Part shown: in pieces, positions 1-8,083 of the stretch
Layout of the letters: every line of letters starts with the position of its first letter
How positions within the stretch are numbered: position 1 is the stretch's first letter
Assembly (NCBI GenBank): GCA_036260375.1
Contig: DASZZZ010000058.1
Location: 1-49,083, forward strand
From: DASZZZ01 sp036260375
Lineage (GTDB): Bacteria; Actinomycetota; CADDZG01; WHSQ01
Direction: 5' to 3'
Length of the DNA: 49,083 nucleotides
Position numbers and translations under genes: made by a program
The notes under the pieces: generated by a model
What the model was told of the DNA's origin: nothing
Databases searched by the model: none
What the model saw: only the letters and a program-made list of their open reading frames with translations

Positions 1-1
1 C

Positions 2-688
2 CCGCCCGTTCTCGTGCGCCAACACGCGATGTACGGCACCGGCTTCCTACCGACCGAGGAGCACGAGTTCTATCGCTCCGAGCGCGACGACCTTTATCTC
101 GTGGGGACGTCCGAAGTGTCGCTGGCCGCGATGCATAGCGACGAGATCCTCGAGGAGGACGCGCTGCCGCGGCGCTACGCGGGTTACTCGCCGTGTTTCC
201 GGCGCGAGGCGGGCACCTACGGCAAGGAGACGAAGGGCCTCGTGCGCGTGCACCAGTTCGACAAGGTCGAGCAGTTCTCGTTCACGCTGCCCGACGACTC
301 GTGGGACGAGTTCGCGACGATCCGCGCCAACCAGGAGAAGATCCTGCAGCTTCTCGAGATCCCGTACCGTGTGCTCGTGATGTGCGCGGGCGACCTCGGC
401 GCGTCGGCGGCCAAGAAGGTCGACAACGAGGCGTGGCTGCCGGGGGCCGGGCGCTACATGGAGGTGACGTCGGCGACGAACGCGACCGACTACCAGGCGC
501 GCCGTCTGCGCGTCCGGGCGCGCGCCGACGGGGGCACGCAGCTCGTGCACACGCTCAACGGCACCGCGTGCGCGGTCGGACGGACGATCGTCGCGCTGCT
601 CGAGAACCACCAGCGCGCCGACGGCTCCGTCGCGATCCCCGAGGCGCTGCGCCCGTACACGGGCTTCGCCGAGCTGCGCCCCGCGTAG
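2..688 (+). CDS. serS: Seryl-tRNA synthetase, C-terminal part (cut by window edge)
   Basis: Charges tRNA-Ser with serine in the cytoplasm. The reading frame is open from base 2, so the N-terminal coiled-coil arm and the start lie outside the window. What is seen is the class II catalytic core: the PPVLVR..AMYGTGFLPT stretch, motif 2 (FRREAGTYGKET followed by RVHQFDKVEQF) and motif 3 near the end (NGTACAVGRTIVALLEN), then the usual IPEALRPYTGF tail. The stop is at 686-688 and the next gene starts on the following base, so the two may be co-transcribed. A tRNA-Ser gene lies 2.2 kb downstream. Confidence 0.97.
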   Translation, partial: PPVLVRQHAMYGTGFLPTEEHEFYRSERDDLYLVGTSEVSLAAMHSDEILEEDALPRRYAGYSPCFRREAGTYGKETKGLVRVHQFDKVEQFSFTLPDDSWDEFATIRANQEKILQLLEIPYRVLVMCAGDLGASAAKKVDNEAWLPGAGRYMEVTSATNATDYQARRLRVRARADGGTQLVHTLNGTACAVGRTIVALLENHQRADGSVAIPEALRPYTGFAELRPA

Positions 689-1231
689 ATGGCCGTCCGC
701 GTCGCTGCATGCCTGCTCGCCGCGGCGCTGCTGCCGTCGTGCTCCGGCGGCGAAGAGGAGATCGACGCGTCGACGTACGCAGCGCGCGTGTGCGGCGCGC
801 TCGACGACTGGGTGTCGACGTTGAGGGACGCGTCCGAGGACGTCGAGAGCGCGGTCGCCGACGCGGCGCAACCGGCCGACGCCAAGGAGCCCGTGGTCGC
901 GTTCCTCGAGCGCTACGCCGGCGCGACGAACGCGGTCGTCGAGGACGTACGCGCCGTCGGTCCGCCGGCGGTCGAGGACGGTGAGCGCGTGCACGACGAG
1001 CTCGTCGAGGCCTTGGAGCGCGCGGCGTCGCGCTACGAAGACGAGCTCGCCGACGCGCGCGCTCTGCCGAGCGACTCGAGCGAGGAGTTCCAGGCCGCCT
1101 ACGGGGAGCTCGTCGCGTCGCACTCGGAGGTCGAGTCGGAGCTGCGGCGGTCGATCGACGTCATCGACGCCGAGGGCGAGCTCGCCGATGCGTTCGACGA
1201 CGAGCCGTCGTGCGCCGACACCGGCCTCTGA
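689..1231 (+). CDS. Small lipoprotein, paralogue A of three
   Basis: 180-residue exported protein of unknown function. It has a hydrophobic N-terminus ending in a lipobox (LLPSC, Cys at about residue 18) and then an acidic, helical, low-complexity body. ATG directly abuts the serS stop, so translation may be coupled. The body shares a pattern with the protein at 2147-2692: Y..(R/E)VCG..(D)DW..., an (A)(D/E)AK(E/D)....FLE segment, VGPPAV(E/D)(D/N)GE.VH and a closing acidic ED/DE..SC. The two are clearly paralogues. I do not recognise a named family; a cell-surface lipoprotein is the safe description. Confidence 0.85.
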   Translation: MAVRVAACLLAAALLPSCSGGEEEIDASTYAARVCGALDDWVSTLRDASEDVESAVADAAQPADAKEPVVAFLERYAGATNAVVEDVRAVGPPAVEDGERVHDELVEALERAASRYEDELADARALPSDSSEEFQAAYGELVASHSEVESELRRSIDVIDAEGELADAFDDEPSCADTGL

Positions 1232-1328
1232 CCGCCGCGGCGGGACCGTCTTCGTCGCCACACCGCCGTCTCGGTCGCGTCCACGCCGCCGGGGCGTTGC
1301 GGCGGGGACACGGGTACGATCGCGCCCG

Positions 1329-2003
1329 GTGAGCGACGGGAGGACGTGGGCGGCGGGGACGATCGTGGCGCTCCTGTGCGCGCTGGCGGTCGCGTGCGAC
1401 GGCGGCGCGGCACCCGACCCCCGCTCGGGCTCGATCCCGGTCGAGGTCGCGACTTCCACGCCGGTCGAGTCGCCGGCGTCCGACGTCTCGCCGAAGGCGC
1501 GCGCGCGGATCGACGCGTACACGACCGAGCTGTGCCGCGGCTGGCGCGCGTGGGCCGACACGCTGCGGGCGAGCTTTCGGACGTTGCGGCGAGCGCAGGG
1601 CGACGTCGACCGCGTGCCCGAGGCGAAGACCGCGCTCGTGTCGTACGTCCAGGCGACGATGGCCGCGACCCACCAGTTCGGAAACTTCCTTCGCAACACC
1701 GCCCCGCCGCGCGCCGCGGACCTTCCGGGAGCGCACCTGGTCCTCGTGAGCGCGATCGACCAGGCGCAGGGCCGCCTCGGGGTGCGCGTCGCGCGCGCGT
1801 ACGCGCTGCCGACGACCGATCTCGACGCGTTCGCCGAGGGCGCCGCGGACGTCGCCCGCAGCGTCGGCCGGGACCTCCAGCGAGTCACGGCGATGTTCGT
1901 CGTCACCTACGCGGAGCCCGTCGTCGTGGACTCGCTGCGCGACGTCGCGGCGTGCGCGCCGCTGCACGGCGATCTCGGCGCCGAGGACGTCGACAAGGCG
2001 TAG
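1329..2003 (+). CDS. Small putative lipoprotein, paralogue B of three
   Basis: 224 residues from the GTG at 1329. This start is chosen because it puts a hydrophobic signal segment at the N-terminus ending in LAVAC; the reading frame stays open further upstream but overlaps gene A. The lipobox is weaker than in the neighbours (Ala rather than Leu at -3). The body has an ELCRGWRAWADTL segment that aligns with the VCG..DW segment of the flanking lipoproteins, followed by a P(E)AK..LV.Y motif and a mostly helical, charged region ending in a CAPL segment. Function unknown. It seems a more diverged member of the same local family. Confidence 0.7.
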   Translation: MSDGRTWAAGTIVALLCALAVACDGGAAPDPRSGSIPVEVATSTPVESPASDVSPKARARIDAYTTELCRGWRAWADTLRASFRTLRRAQGDVDRVPEAKTALVSYVQATMAATHQFGNFLRNTAPPRAADLPGAHLVLVSAIDQAQGRLGVRVARAYALPTTDLDAFAEGAADVARSVGRDLQRVTAMFVVTYAEPVVVDSLRDVAACAPLHGDLGAEDVDKA

Positions 2004-2041
2004 CGCACCTCCGTACCGCGCCCGACGCGGCGCGCGACCCG

Positions 2042-2065
2042 CCGGTTCGAAAACGGAAGAACCGG
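2042..2065. other. Inverted repeat upstream of the third lipoprotein gene
   Basis: CCGGTTC, ten bases, GAACCGG: a perfect 7-bp inverted repeat, 38 bp after the stop of the preceding gene and just upstream of a TAGGAT -10 box (2087-2092). It has no T-tract. It overlaps where a -35 element would be, so it could be an operator for the 2147 gene or a weak terminator of the 1329 gene. Confidence 0.4.
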
Positions 2066-2086
2066 ACGGCGACGAGGTCGTCCCAG

Positions 2087-2092
2087 TAGGAT
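2087..2092 (+). promoter_or_regulatory. Candidate -10 box (TAGGAT) for the 2147 lipoprotein gene
   Basis: TAGGAT fits the TAnnnT pattern seen before several genes here and lies 54 bp upstream of the GTG. No clear -35 was seen; the inverted repeat at 2042-2065 occupies that zone. Confidence 0.35.
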
Positions 2093-2146
2093 GCGGACGG
2101 GTGTGGCCCCCGCTCAGGGCCGAAGCTATCGAGACGAGGTGATCGA

Positions 2147-2692
2147 GTGCTGAGAACCAAGGTTGCGGCACTGGCGGCCGTCGCGCTGCTCGGCGGCGTG
2201 CTGGGGGCGTGCGGCGGCGAGGAGGGCGTCGACCCGCAGACGTACGTCCAGGAGGTCTGCGGCTCGATGCAGGACTGGCTCCAGTCGATCCAGCAGGGCG
2301 GCCAGGACCTGCAGGAGCTCGCCGGGGCGCAGCCGGCCGAGGCGAAGGACGCGATCACCGCGTTCCTCGAGGACGCGATCGACTCGACCGAGACGCTCAT
2401 CGGCGACATCGAGGAGACGGGCCCGCCCGCGGTGGACAACGGCGAGAACGTCCACCAGACGCTGATCGACGGCTTCGAGCAGGCGAAGTCGACGTTCGAG
2501 GACGCCGCCGCGCAGGCCGAGGACCTCCCGACGGAGTCGCAGGCGGAGTTCCAGTCGGCGGCCCAGGAGCTCGGGACGTCGATCACGAACGCCCAGTCCG
2601 AGATCCAGGACACGTTCGACCAGGCGGAGCCCTCGCAGGAGCTGGACCAGGCCTTCGAGGACGAGGAGAGCTGCAGCCAGCTGGAGATCTAG
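2147..2692 (+). CDS. Small lipoprotein, paralogue C of three
   Basis: 181 residues from GTG 2147, preceded by a purine-rich GAGACGAGG ribosome site. The signal sequence ends in a canonical lipobox (VLGAC), so it should be lipid-anchored outside the membrane. The mature part is Gln/Glu/Asp-rich and helical, with a V.EVCGSMQDWLQS segment, an AEAKDAI.AFLEDAID segment and GPPAVDNGENVH, all shared with the protein at 689-1231. It ends in a Cys-containing acidic tail. Function unknown. Its own -10 box (2087) and two hairpins after the stop suggest a separate transcript. Confidence 0.85.
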   Translation: MLRTKVAALAAVALLGGVLGACGGEEGVDPQTYVQEVCGSMQDWLQSIQQGGQDLQELAGAQPAEAKDAITAFLEDAIDSTETLIGDIEETGPPAVDNGENVHQTLIDGFEQAKSTFEDAAAQAEDLPTESQAEFQSAAQELGTSITNAQSEIQDTFDQAEPSQELDQAFEDEESCSQLEI

Positions 2693-2702
2693 GCGAGTTC
2701 GT

Positions 2703-2768
2703 GGCGCCGGCCGCTGTCCGGCGCCGTGGCGAGATGACGCTGGAGCGGGGGCCGGCCGAGAGCCGGCC
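2703..2768 (+). terminator. Tandem hairpin terminators after the third lipoprotein gene
   Basis: Two adjacent hairpins follow the stop at 2692. The first is GGCGCCGG, seven-base loop, CCGGCGCC (2703-2725). The second is about 7-8 bp around a CGAGA loop (2749-2768). Neither has a T-tract. Confidence 0.6.
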
Positions 2769-2839
2769 TCCGTTTCGCGTTCCGGCCGTCTTCGCCGTGT
2801 CCGCTCGCGATGGCGCCGTGCGCCGCTACCCTTGGGGCC

Positions 2840-2922
2840 GGAGGGCTACGCTAACTGGCAAGCGGACGGTCTTGAAAACCGTTGCCCGCAAGGGCTTGTG
2901 GGTTCGAATCCCACGCCCTCCG
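2840..2922 (+). tRNA. tRNA-Ser (anticodon UGA)
   Basis: Class II tRNA of 83 nt. Acceptor arms GGAGGGC/GCCCTCC with G discriminator, 3-bp D stem with GG in the loop, anticodon stem ACGGT/ACCGT around loop CTTGAAA (anticodon TGA), long variable arm GCCC-GCAA-GGGC, T arm GTGGG-TTCGAAT-CCCAC. CCA is not encoded. A TACCCT -10 box lies at 2827-2832. The gene is the insertion point of the low-GC island that follows, and partial copies of it lie at 7964 and 17541. Confidence 0.97.
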
Positions 2923-2983
2923 CTACACGTGACCTACACGTTCGGTCGCGCTGGCTGATCAGGTGACGAGGCTTCCTCCCGAG

Positions 2984-3003
2984 TGCCATTCTCTTGCCAT
3001 TCC
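2984..3003 (+). repeat. Paired TGCCATTC repeats at the left island end
   Basis: TGCCATTC occurs twice (2984-2991 and 2995-3002), about 62 bp past the tRNA-Ser end. A matching pair lies 67 bp past the tRNA relic at the other end (8084-8100). The placement is like integrase arm-type binding sites (inference). The rest of 2923-3096 shows no gene. Confidence 0.45.
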
Positions 3004-3084
3004 CTCGAGACTTCGATCGGCCCGACCTCAGAGGCACCTGGCACGGGGGTAACACGGCACCCTCCGACAGTCGCAAGGCTCCCC

Positions 3085-3090
3085 TATATT
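3085..3090 (+). promoter_or_regulatory. -10 box (TATATT) of the island operon
   Basis: TATATT lies six bases before the ATG at 3097. This spacing predicts transcription starting at or next to the start codon, that is, a leaderless mRNA. AGGGG abuts the ATG with no spacer, too close to act as a ribosome site. Confidence 0.5.
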
Positions 3091-3096
3091 CAGGGG

Positions 3097-5616
3097 ATGG
3101 CGAAGAAGGAACCAAGCGAGCCACACGTAAAGCCCGCCGACTTCGTGCAGGGCGGCGAGCACAAGAAAGACATTGTCGTTCGCCTGTCCTACAGCATCAT
3201 CGAGCGGTTCTCAGAGGGGCTCTACTCCTCGCCGAACAAGGCCTTCGAGGAGCTTGTTTCCAATTCCTACGACGCCGGCGCCGTGCGGGTCTGGCTTGTG
3301 ATCCCTGACAACCTCTGCTCAGATTCCGTAATCGCCGTTATCGACGATGGGGAGTCGATGGACTTGGAAGGCCTCGATGAGCTGTGGAACATCGGGGTCT
3401 CCAACAAGCGTACTGCCAAGTACGAGACAGAGCACGAACGAGCACCGATAGGAAAGTTCGGGATCGGGAAGCTCGCCACCTATGTCCTTTGCTCCCAACT
3501 CACCTACATCTGCTGCCGCGAAGGCAAGTACCTCGCCGTAACGATGGATTACGGCAAGGTCGAAGGCCACGGGAAGGGCGTGGGAGACGCGCCTCCCATG
3601 CAGTTGGAAGCGGTCGAGCTAGATCGTGCCGAAGCTAGGGCGTCCCTAGAAGCTGCGATTGGGGACAACGACGTGATCGGGATCCTCTTCGGCAAGGATG
3701 CTCCGGAGAGCTGGACGGCGGCCCTCATGAGCGCTCTGCGGGAAGAGGGCGCACGCCTTAGCCGCCCGATGCTCAACCGGATCCTCAGCTCCGCCCTCCC
3801 CTTGAACCCCTCATTCAAGCTCTGGATGAATGGAACTGAGATCGAGTCATCGAAGGCTAGTGGGGAACTCATCTGGAACTGGGAGGTCGGGATCCACGAT
3901 GCCTCTGACAAGAAATGGTCCTATGCGGACCGAGTCGGAACAGACGATGAGGGTCGGCCCTGCGTGAAGCTCGGCGAAGCTGGAGTCGTTCGAGGGACAG
4001 CGGAGCTCTACAAGTTCACACTCAAGAAGGGAAAGTCCGAGAAGTGGGATCGAAGCCACGGATTCTTCGTACGAGTGAGGAACCGCGTCATCAATCTCGT
4101 GGATGCGGACTTCGGTGTTGACGTCGAGCTGAATCACGCCACCTTCACCCGGTTCAGGATGGAGGTCGACGCGGACGATCTCGATCAATACCTCCTCTCA
4201 CCACGCGAAGGGGTGAAGGATTCTCCGGCGCTCAAAGAGATCAGAGAGTATTTGTTGGCGGTGTTCAATCGCGCGCGCGTCGCTCTCAAAGACAAGGATG
4301 ACTCAGCCTCCGAGGAAATCCTGACGCCTGAGGAGCGGATAGCTAGCGCGCCTCGCGCGTTGCGAGACGCGCCGATCAAACGGATTCTGCGCAGGGTGCT
4401 GGAGGAGGACGAACCCACAATTCGAGAAGCTATGGGGCTGACGAGCGATGAGGCTCGGTCAGCAGCGGAAGCGCTGGTGGCAAGTGAAGATCGCGCGATC
4501 GAGGAAATCATGACCGACAACCTTGGTCGTGAAGGTCGAATGGTTCAGTTCGATCCCGAAAGGCACGCTTTGCTCCTGAATCTGGACCATCCGTTTGTTA
4601 ACAACTACATCGATCGCGCTGATGCGGTCGAACCACTCAAATTGTTCGGCGCGACGGATTTCCTAACCGAGATATTCATGCTCGATGAGGATGTCGCGCC
4701 CGCGCTGGTCGAGAAGATCCGCAGCATGCGCGACGAGTTCCTTCGTGCGCTGGCGTTGACACACCCAAGATCCGCCGGAGTTGTAGCCGAAGCTCTTCGG
4801 GACGCGATCACTTTGCGCAACGAGCTGGAAGATGCAGCCGCTGACGCGCTGACCTTACTGGGGTTCGAGGTGACGAGGATTGGGGGCAACGCGGATGCAG
4901 ATGGTCTAGCCGAGGCCCGGCTCGGTGCTCGAGGCGCGGGCGAGGGCTCTACCGATTACGTAGTGGCATACGACACGAAGGCCATCGAAAAGCAGGAAAG
5001 CAAGCGGCTATCCGTCACGTCTGCCCGGACGTCTGTTCTACGTGTCCATCGTGAGGAAAAGGGAGCTGACTTCACGCTTCTTGTTGCCCCCGGCTACCAG
5101 GGACAGGACATGGACGACTCGCTTCTCTCGAAAGTGTGTGCCAATGATCACGTAACGCCCATAAAGGTGGAGGACCTCGCTCGCCTCGTGGAACTGGCCG
5201 CGCTGCGGCCGATAAACCCACACCGCCTTCGCCCGATGTTCACGAAGTACACAGTCGCGGAGGTGGTGAACTTCATCGACGAGATGGCTGCGTTGGAACC
5301 CAGCGAGCCGGCGATGATCATGAAGATCTTGAACATCATTAATCAAGAGTCGAAAGCCGAGGATGCGGTCAGTGTCGACGTGATCAAGACGCATCTGAAA
5401 CTCGATCTGAAACGTGAGGTCCCTGCTCAGGAAGTTCGAGACATAGTCACGGGTCTGCATCGGCTCGTTCCCGACTGGATTTGGCTTCAGGACGATTGGG
5501 TGGCGCTGAATGCGTCCGTGCGAGCGGTGATCGCAGAGCTCCGAAAGGCGCTGGCGGATATGAGCGATGAGGCAGCCGGCGACCTGGGAGACGCGCTGGA
5601 AGCTGAAGGAAACTGA
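3097..5616 (+). CDS. GHKL (MORC/MutL-like) ATPase fused to a FokI-like nuclease domain
   Basis: 839 residues. The N-terminus is a GHKL ATP-binding fold: N box E51...N56..DA, G1 box DDGESM (83-88), G2 box GKFGIG (119-124), the layout of MORC/MutL-type ATPases. Near the C-terminus is a PD-(D/E)XK-type nuclease core very like FokI: GFEVTRIGG, then D602-G, then YD626-T-K628, followed by a FTLLVAPGY strand and a VEDL helix, matching the order around FokI D450, D467 and K469 from memory. ATP-controlled DNA cleavage is the likely role. The ATG at 3097 is preferred over upstream GTG codons because of the -10 box just before it. The stop overlaps the methyltransferase start (TGATG). GHKL-ATPase proteins have been described in restriction-modification contexts. 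Codon use is unlike the host core. Confidence 0.85.
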   Translation: MAKKEPSEPHVKPADFVQGGEHKKDIVVRLSYSIIERFSEGLYSSPNKAFEELVSNSYDAGAVRVWLVIPDNLCSDSVIAVIDDGESMDLEGLDELWNIGVSNKRTAKYETEHERAPIGKFGIGKLATYVLCSQLTYICCREGKYLAVTMDYGKVEGHGKGVGDAPPMQLEAVELDRAEARASLEAAIGDNDVIGILFGKDAPESWTAALMSALREEGARLSRPMLNRILSSALPLNPSFKLWMNGTEIESSKASGELIWNWEVGIHDASDKKWSYADRVGTDDEGRPCVKLGEAGVVRGTAELYKFTLKKGKSEKWDRSHGFFVRVRNRVINLVDADFGVDVELNHATFTRFRMEVDADDLDQYLLSPREGVKDSPALKEIREYLLAVFNRARVALKDKDDSASEEILTPEERIASAPRALRDAPIKRILRRVLEEDEPTIREAMGLTSDEARSAAEALVASEDRAIEEIMTDNLGREGRMVQFDPERHALLLNLDHPFVNNYIDRADAVEPLKLFGATDFLTEIFMLDEDVAPALVEKIRSMRDEFLRALALTHPRSAGVVAEALRDAITLRNELEDAAADALTLLGFEVTRIGGNADADGLAEARLGARGAGEGSTDYVVAYDTKAIEKQESKRLSVTSARTSVLRVHREEKGADFTLLVAPGYQGQDMDDSLLSKVCANDHVTPIKVEDLARLVELAALRPINPHRLRPMFTKYTVAEVVNFIDEMAALEPSEPAMIMKILNIINQESKAEDAVSVDVIKTHLKLDLKREVPAQEVRDIVTGLHRLVPDWIWLQDDWVALNASVRAVIAELRKALADMSDEAAGDLGDALEAEGN

Positions 5617-6791
5617 TGACTGCAACACAACTTCCGGTTCACCCGTTCCCAGCGCGGATGGCACCTGAATTGGCATTGCGTCATCTGCCGTCAGAATCGT
5701 CCCGTGTCCTCGATCCAATGATGGGATCTGGGACGATCCCCGTCTTGGCATCGCTCAATGGTCATGAGGCATTCGGGTATGATACCGATCCGCTCGCGGT
5801 TCTCATAGCCAGGGTTTGGGGTCGTCCTCTGCCTTCGAAAACCTTTCTGCGCGAGGCGCGAGCCGTTGTCGAGAGAGCTAAGGACATGCGAAAGGTGCTC
5901 CGCAAGCCTTATGCGCTCGATGACGAGACCCAAACATTCATCGATTTCTGGTTCGACCAGACGGCTCAAGTGCGGCTGGCAGCGCTCGCGGCTGCAATCG
6001 TTGAAGATGAATGGCGGACTAAGGGTGCATTGTGGTGCGCGTTCAGCCGGCTCATAATCACTAAGGACACGGGGGCATCCAGAGCTCGGGATGTTTCACA
6101 CAGCCGGCCGCATCGGGTGCGTGATCGGACGACCTTCAATCCAATCGATGAGTTCGAGAAATCGGCGAACGTCGTGCTTAGGCGGCATCAAGCGACGAGC
6201 AAAGTCCGTCCGACAAACTCCCTCTTTCTGGGAAGACACGATGCTCGACGTGTCCCGTTGGAGGCCAACTCAATCGACTTCGTAATGACATCGCCTCCCT
6301 ATCTCAATGCTGCGATCGACTACATGAGAGGGCACAGGCTTAGCCTGGTTTGGATGGGCTACTCCCTAGCGGACTTGCGCGCGCTGCGAACAGGATCGGT
6401 GGGTTCAGCAACCGGGATGGAGCCAAGTGATGGACACATCGAGCTCATTGACGAAGTGGTCGGCAAGGGAAACTTGCCACTGAAGGGTCGCCGCATAGTG
6501 GCGAAATACCTCCACGACCTAGAGGAAATTGTGAGGGAGACCGGTCGCGTGCTCGTAAAGGGAGGGCGAGCGGTCTTTGTTGTAGCAGACAGCGTGCTAC
6601 TCGGCGTGAAGGTACGGGTCGGCGACCTGCTAACTGGCATAGCGGAGGCAATTGGCTTGGAGCTTGAGGGTCGAGAGACGCGTGCTATCGCCGCTGATCG
6701 TCGTTACCTACCTCCGCCCAGCAGACAGGATGGAAGCCTTGATAAACGTATGCGTGAAGAGATCTGCCTCAGCTTCTCTGCTGCTGGATGA
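5616..6791 (+). CDS. DNA amino-methyltransferase (N4-cytosine/N6-adenine type)
   Basis: 391 residues; ATG shares one base with the stop of the ATPase-nuclease gene, so translation is coupled. An HPFPARM leader is followed by the SAM-binding motif I (VLDPMMGSGT, 31-40) and motif II acidic loop (GYDTDP, 54-59). The catalytic motif IV is TSPPY at 225-229; SPPY is typical of N4-cytosine enzymes. Motif I precedes motif IV, so the order is not the beta class. A target-recognition region probably lies in the variable 60-220 part. It would methylate the host sites that the upstream nuclease recognises (inference from operon structure). The methylated base and site cannot be read from the sequence. 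Confidence 0.88.
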   Translation: MTATQLPVHPFPARMAPELALRHLPSESSRVLDPMMGSGTIPVLASLNGHEAFGYDTDPLAVLIARVWGRPLPSKTFLREARAVVERAKDMRKVLRKPYALDDETQTFIDFWFDQTAQVRLAALAAAIVEDEWRTKGALWCAFSRLIITKDTGASRARDVSHSRPHRVRDRTTFNPIDEFEKSANVVLRRHQATSKVRPTNSLFLGRHDARRVPLEANSIDFVMTSPPYLNAAIDYMRGHRLSLVWMGYSLADLRALRTGSVGSATGMEPSDGHIELIDEVVGKGNLPLKGRRIVAKYLHDLEEIVRETGRVLVKGGRAVFVVADSVLLGVKVRVGDLLTGIAEAIGLELEGRETRAIAADRRYLPPPSRQDGSLDKRMREEICLSFSAAG

Positions 6792-6800
6792 CGAGAGTTT

Positions 6801-7262
6801 TTGGCTCTAAGTGTGGTGACCACGGTGGAGGACCCTGAGAAGTATTGGGCACCATCCGAGTTCTGTCAGGTCTGCGGTGATGCCTCTGTGGTTGGTTCGT
6901 ATCTATGCCACCGCTGTCGACACCTGATGAGGAGGGTTGAAACACGAAAGGGCTCATCTAGTCGCGGGCGACGGGTCGACATGCATGCCCGTCTTCGAGC
7001 CCTTCAACGACAATGGGACCAAGAGATCAAGGCCTTTCGTTGTCACTACACCGGAATCGCCCTAGCCGACGCTCACGGCAGCCGCCGAAGCGCTACTTGG
7101 GAGCACGTTCAGCCAGGGGACGAGTCAAGCGTCGTGCTGGTCGCTGACGTCGTCAACAAGATGAAGGGTGACTTATCTGAGGATGCCTTCAGGCAGCTTG
7201 TTTTGGCTCTCGCCAAGCACTTTGAGGAGCCAGGGTTCGATGAGGATGCTTTCCCAAACTAG
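6801..7262 (+). CDS. Zinc-finger / HNH-like small protein of the island operon
   Basis: Up to 153 residues from TTG 6801; GTG 6813 or 6816 are equally possible, ten to twenty-five bases after the methyltransferase stop. The N-terminal half carries two CxxC knuckles (C22/C25 and C36/C39). The C-terminal half has FRCHYTG (C81), WEHVQPG (H102), then VADVVNKMKGDLSEDAF (N119). The H...N spacing and the surroundings resemble a diverged HNH nuclease or Zn-bound DNA-recognition module. It is probably the third component of the ATPase/methyltransferase system. Alternative: a structural Zn protein without nuclease activity. Confidence 0.65.
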   Translation: MALSVVTTVEDPEKYWAPSEFCQVCGDASVVGSYLCHRCRHLMRRVETRKGSSSRGRRVDMHARLRALQRQWDQEIKAFRCHYTGIALADAHGSRRSATWEHVQPGDESSVVLVADVVNKMKGDLSEDAFRQLVLALAKHFEEPGFDEDAFPN

Positions 7263-7275
7263 TGGTGTCTGCGCC

Positions 7276-7876
7276 CTATCGTCCTTCTAGTGCTCGTTCC
7301 AGCCGGCGTGCTTCACTGTCATCGCCGCTCTGCTTAGGGAACAGGATCTTCCGCAGACGGTCGATTTCCCCTGTTATCAGGTCGGCTTCGCCTTGGAAGC
7401 CCGCCCACTGCCGGGCCCAGGGCGTACGCGGGCTGATACTCCCGGAGCATGTCATGACGAATACGCATCGAGGGTTGGTATCCGCCGGCCAACGGCTCTT
7501 CCTCATGCTGCCGGATGTACAGAAGACAGCGTCAGGCTCTCTTTGCGCTAAGTGCTTTGCAATCGACTCCGCGGCTTCGAAGGGCAGGTGAAGAACCCCC
7601 TCGCGATCAACGATGCGGCTGGGTGACTCGACCTAGAGAGACTCAAGACCGAATCGCTCTTCGATGCGGTCGATATCGAAGCTTGGAGCCTCGATGCGAT
7701 GAGCCCCAGTAGGTGCCGTTGTCGGATCCATGGTCTTTCTCGCCCGTGGAGAAGATGACCGCGGTGATCGCCTCCCATACGACCTCGTTAAGGATCGGAG
7801 CGTTCGCTGCCCGCAAGATCTCAAGACATGTCTCATCCCGCAGAACTCGTGTGCCATCTGCCCACTCGAGGATCAC
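7276..7876 (-). pseudogene. Decayed island gene of unknown function
   Basis: Reading the minus strand from ATG 7876 gives a plausible protein start (MILEWADGTRVLRDE, then EVVWEAITAVIF). The sensible sequence then shifts frame near 7700 (APSFDIDRIEERFGLESL), meets an in-frame TAG at about 7633-7635, and continues in the same frame (IVDREGVLHLPFEAAESI, later LITGEIDRLRKILFPKQ) to the stop near 7276. One frameshift plus one stop suggests a broken gene. The last part could still be made from the ATG at 7506 (76 residues). It is convergent with the HNH-like gene. No family recognised. Confidence 0.5.
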
Positions 7877-7963
7877 TGCTGATTAGCGACGGACCGATCG
7901 AGGTAAGCTCGGCGCAGAGTGCCTAAGAAGCCGGCAAAGCACGAGATCCGGAGCTGGAACGCA

Positions 7964-8017
7964 ACTTCAAAACCGTTGTCCTTGTGGCCTCGTGGGCTCG
8001 ATGCCCCACGTCCTCCG
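7964..8017 (+). pseudogene. Relic of tRNA-Ser(UGA) 3' half (right island boundary)
   Basis: From CTTCAAAACCGTTG to TCCTCCG the sequence follows the intact tRNA at 2871-2922 with scattered substitutions and one inserted base, and the match continues past the end (GCT..ACGTGACCT). The anticodon-loop G is C here (CTTCAAA). There is no matching 5' half upstream, so this is not a functional tRNA. It fits the partial tRNA copy left at the far end of an island integrated in a tRNA gene. Confidence 0.75.
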
Positions 8018-8083
8018 CTGGACGTGACCTGTGGGTTGGCGTAACCGATGGCTCAGGGACGACTAGTTCTTACGCGACGGCGT

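Larger units (their letters stand above)
2923..8017 (+). mobile_element. Genomic island inserted at tRNA-Ser(UGA)
   Basis: About 5.1 kb bounded on the left by the intact tRNA-Ser and on the right by a degenerate copy of its 3' half plus the following ACGTGACCT (7964-8030). Base and codon use differ visibly from the rest of the window: many A/T-ending codons and AT-rich stretches. The cargo is a GHKL-ATPase/nuclease gene, a DNA methyltransferase gene, a Zn/HNH-like gene and a decayed minus-strand gene. Short TTGCCAT-type repeats occur about 65 bp beyond the tRNA end at both boundaries. No integrase gene is visible, so the island is probably fixed, or moved by enzymes supplied in trans. Confidence 0.75.

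Noticed and set aside
2983..3096. Upstream extension of the GHKL gene from GTG 2983
   Set aside because: The added 38 residues lie over the att-like repeats and the -10 box, and are not protein-like; ATG 3097 fits better.
3097..5616. Chaperone Hsp90 (HtpG) identity for the GHKL protein
   Set aside because: The C-terminus carries a FokI-like nuclease core and the gene is coupled to a DNA methyltransferase; only the ATP fold is shared with Hsp90.
7964..8017. Possible selenocysteine tRNA (anticodon loop CTTCAAA gives UCA)
   Set aside because: No 5' acceptor, D arm or matching anticodon stem upstream; the sequence follows tRNA-Ser(UGA) through the 3' end and beyond, so it is a relic.
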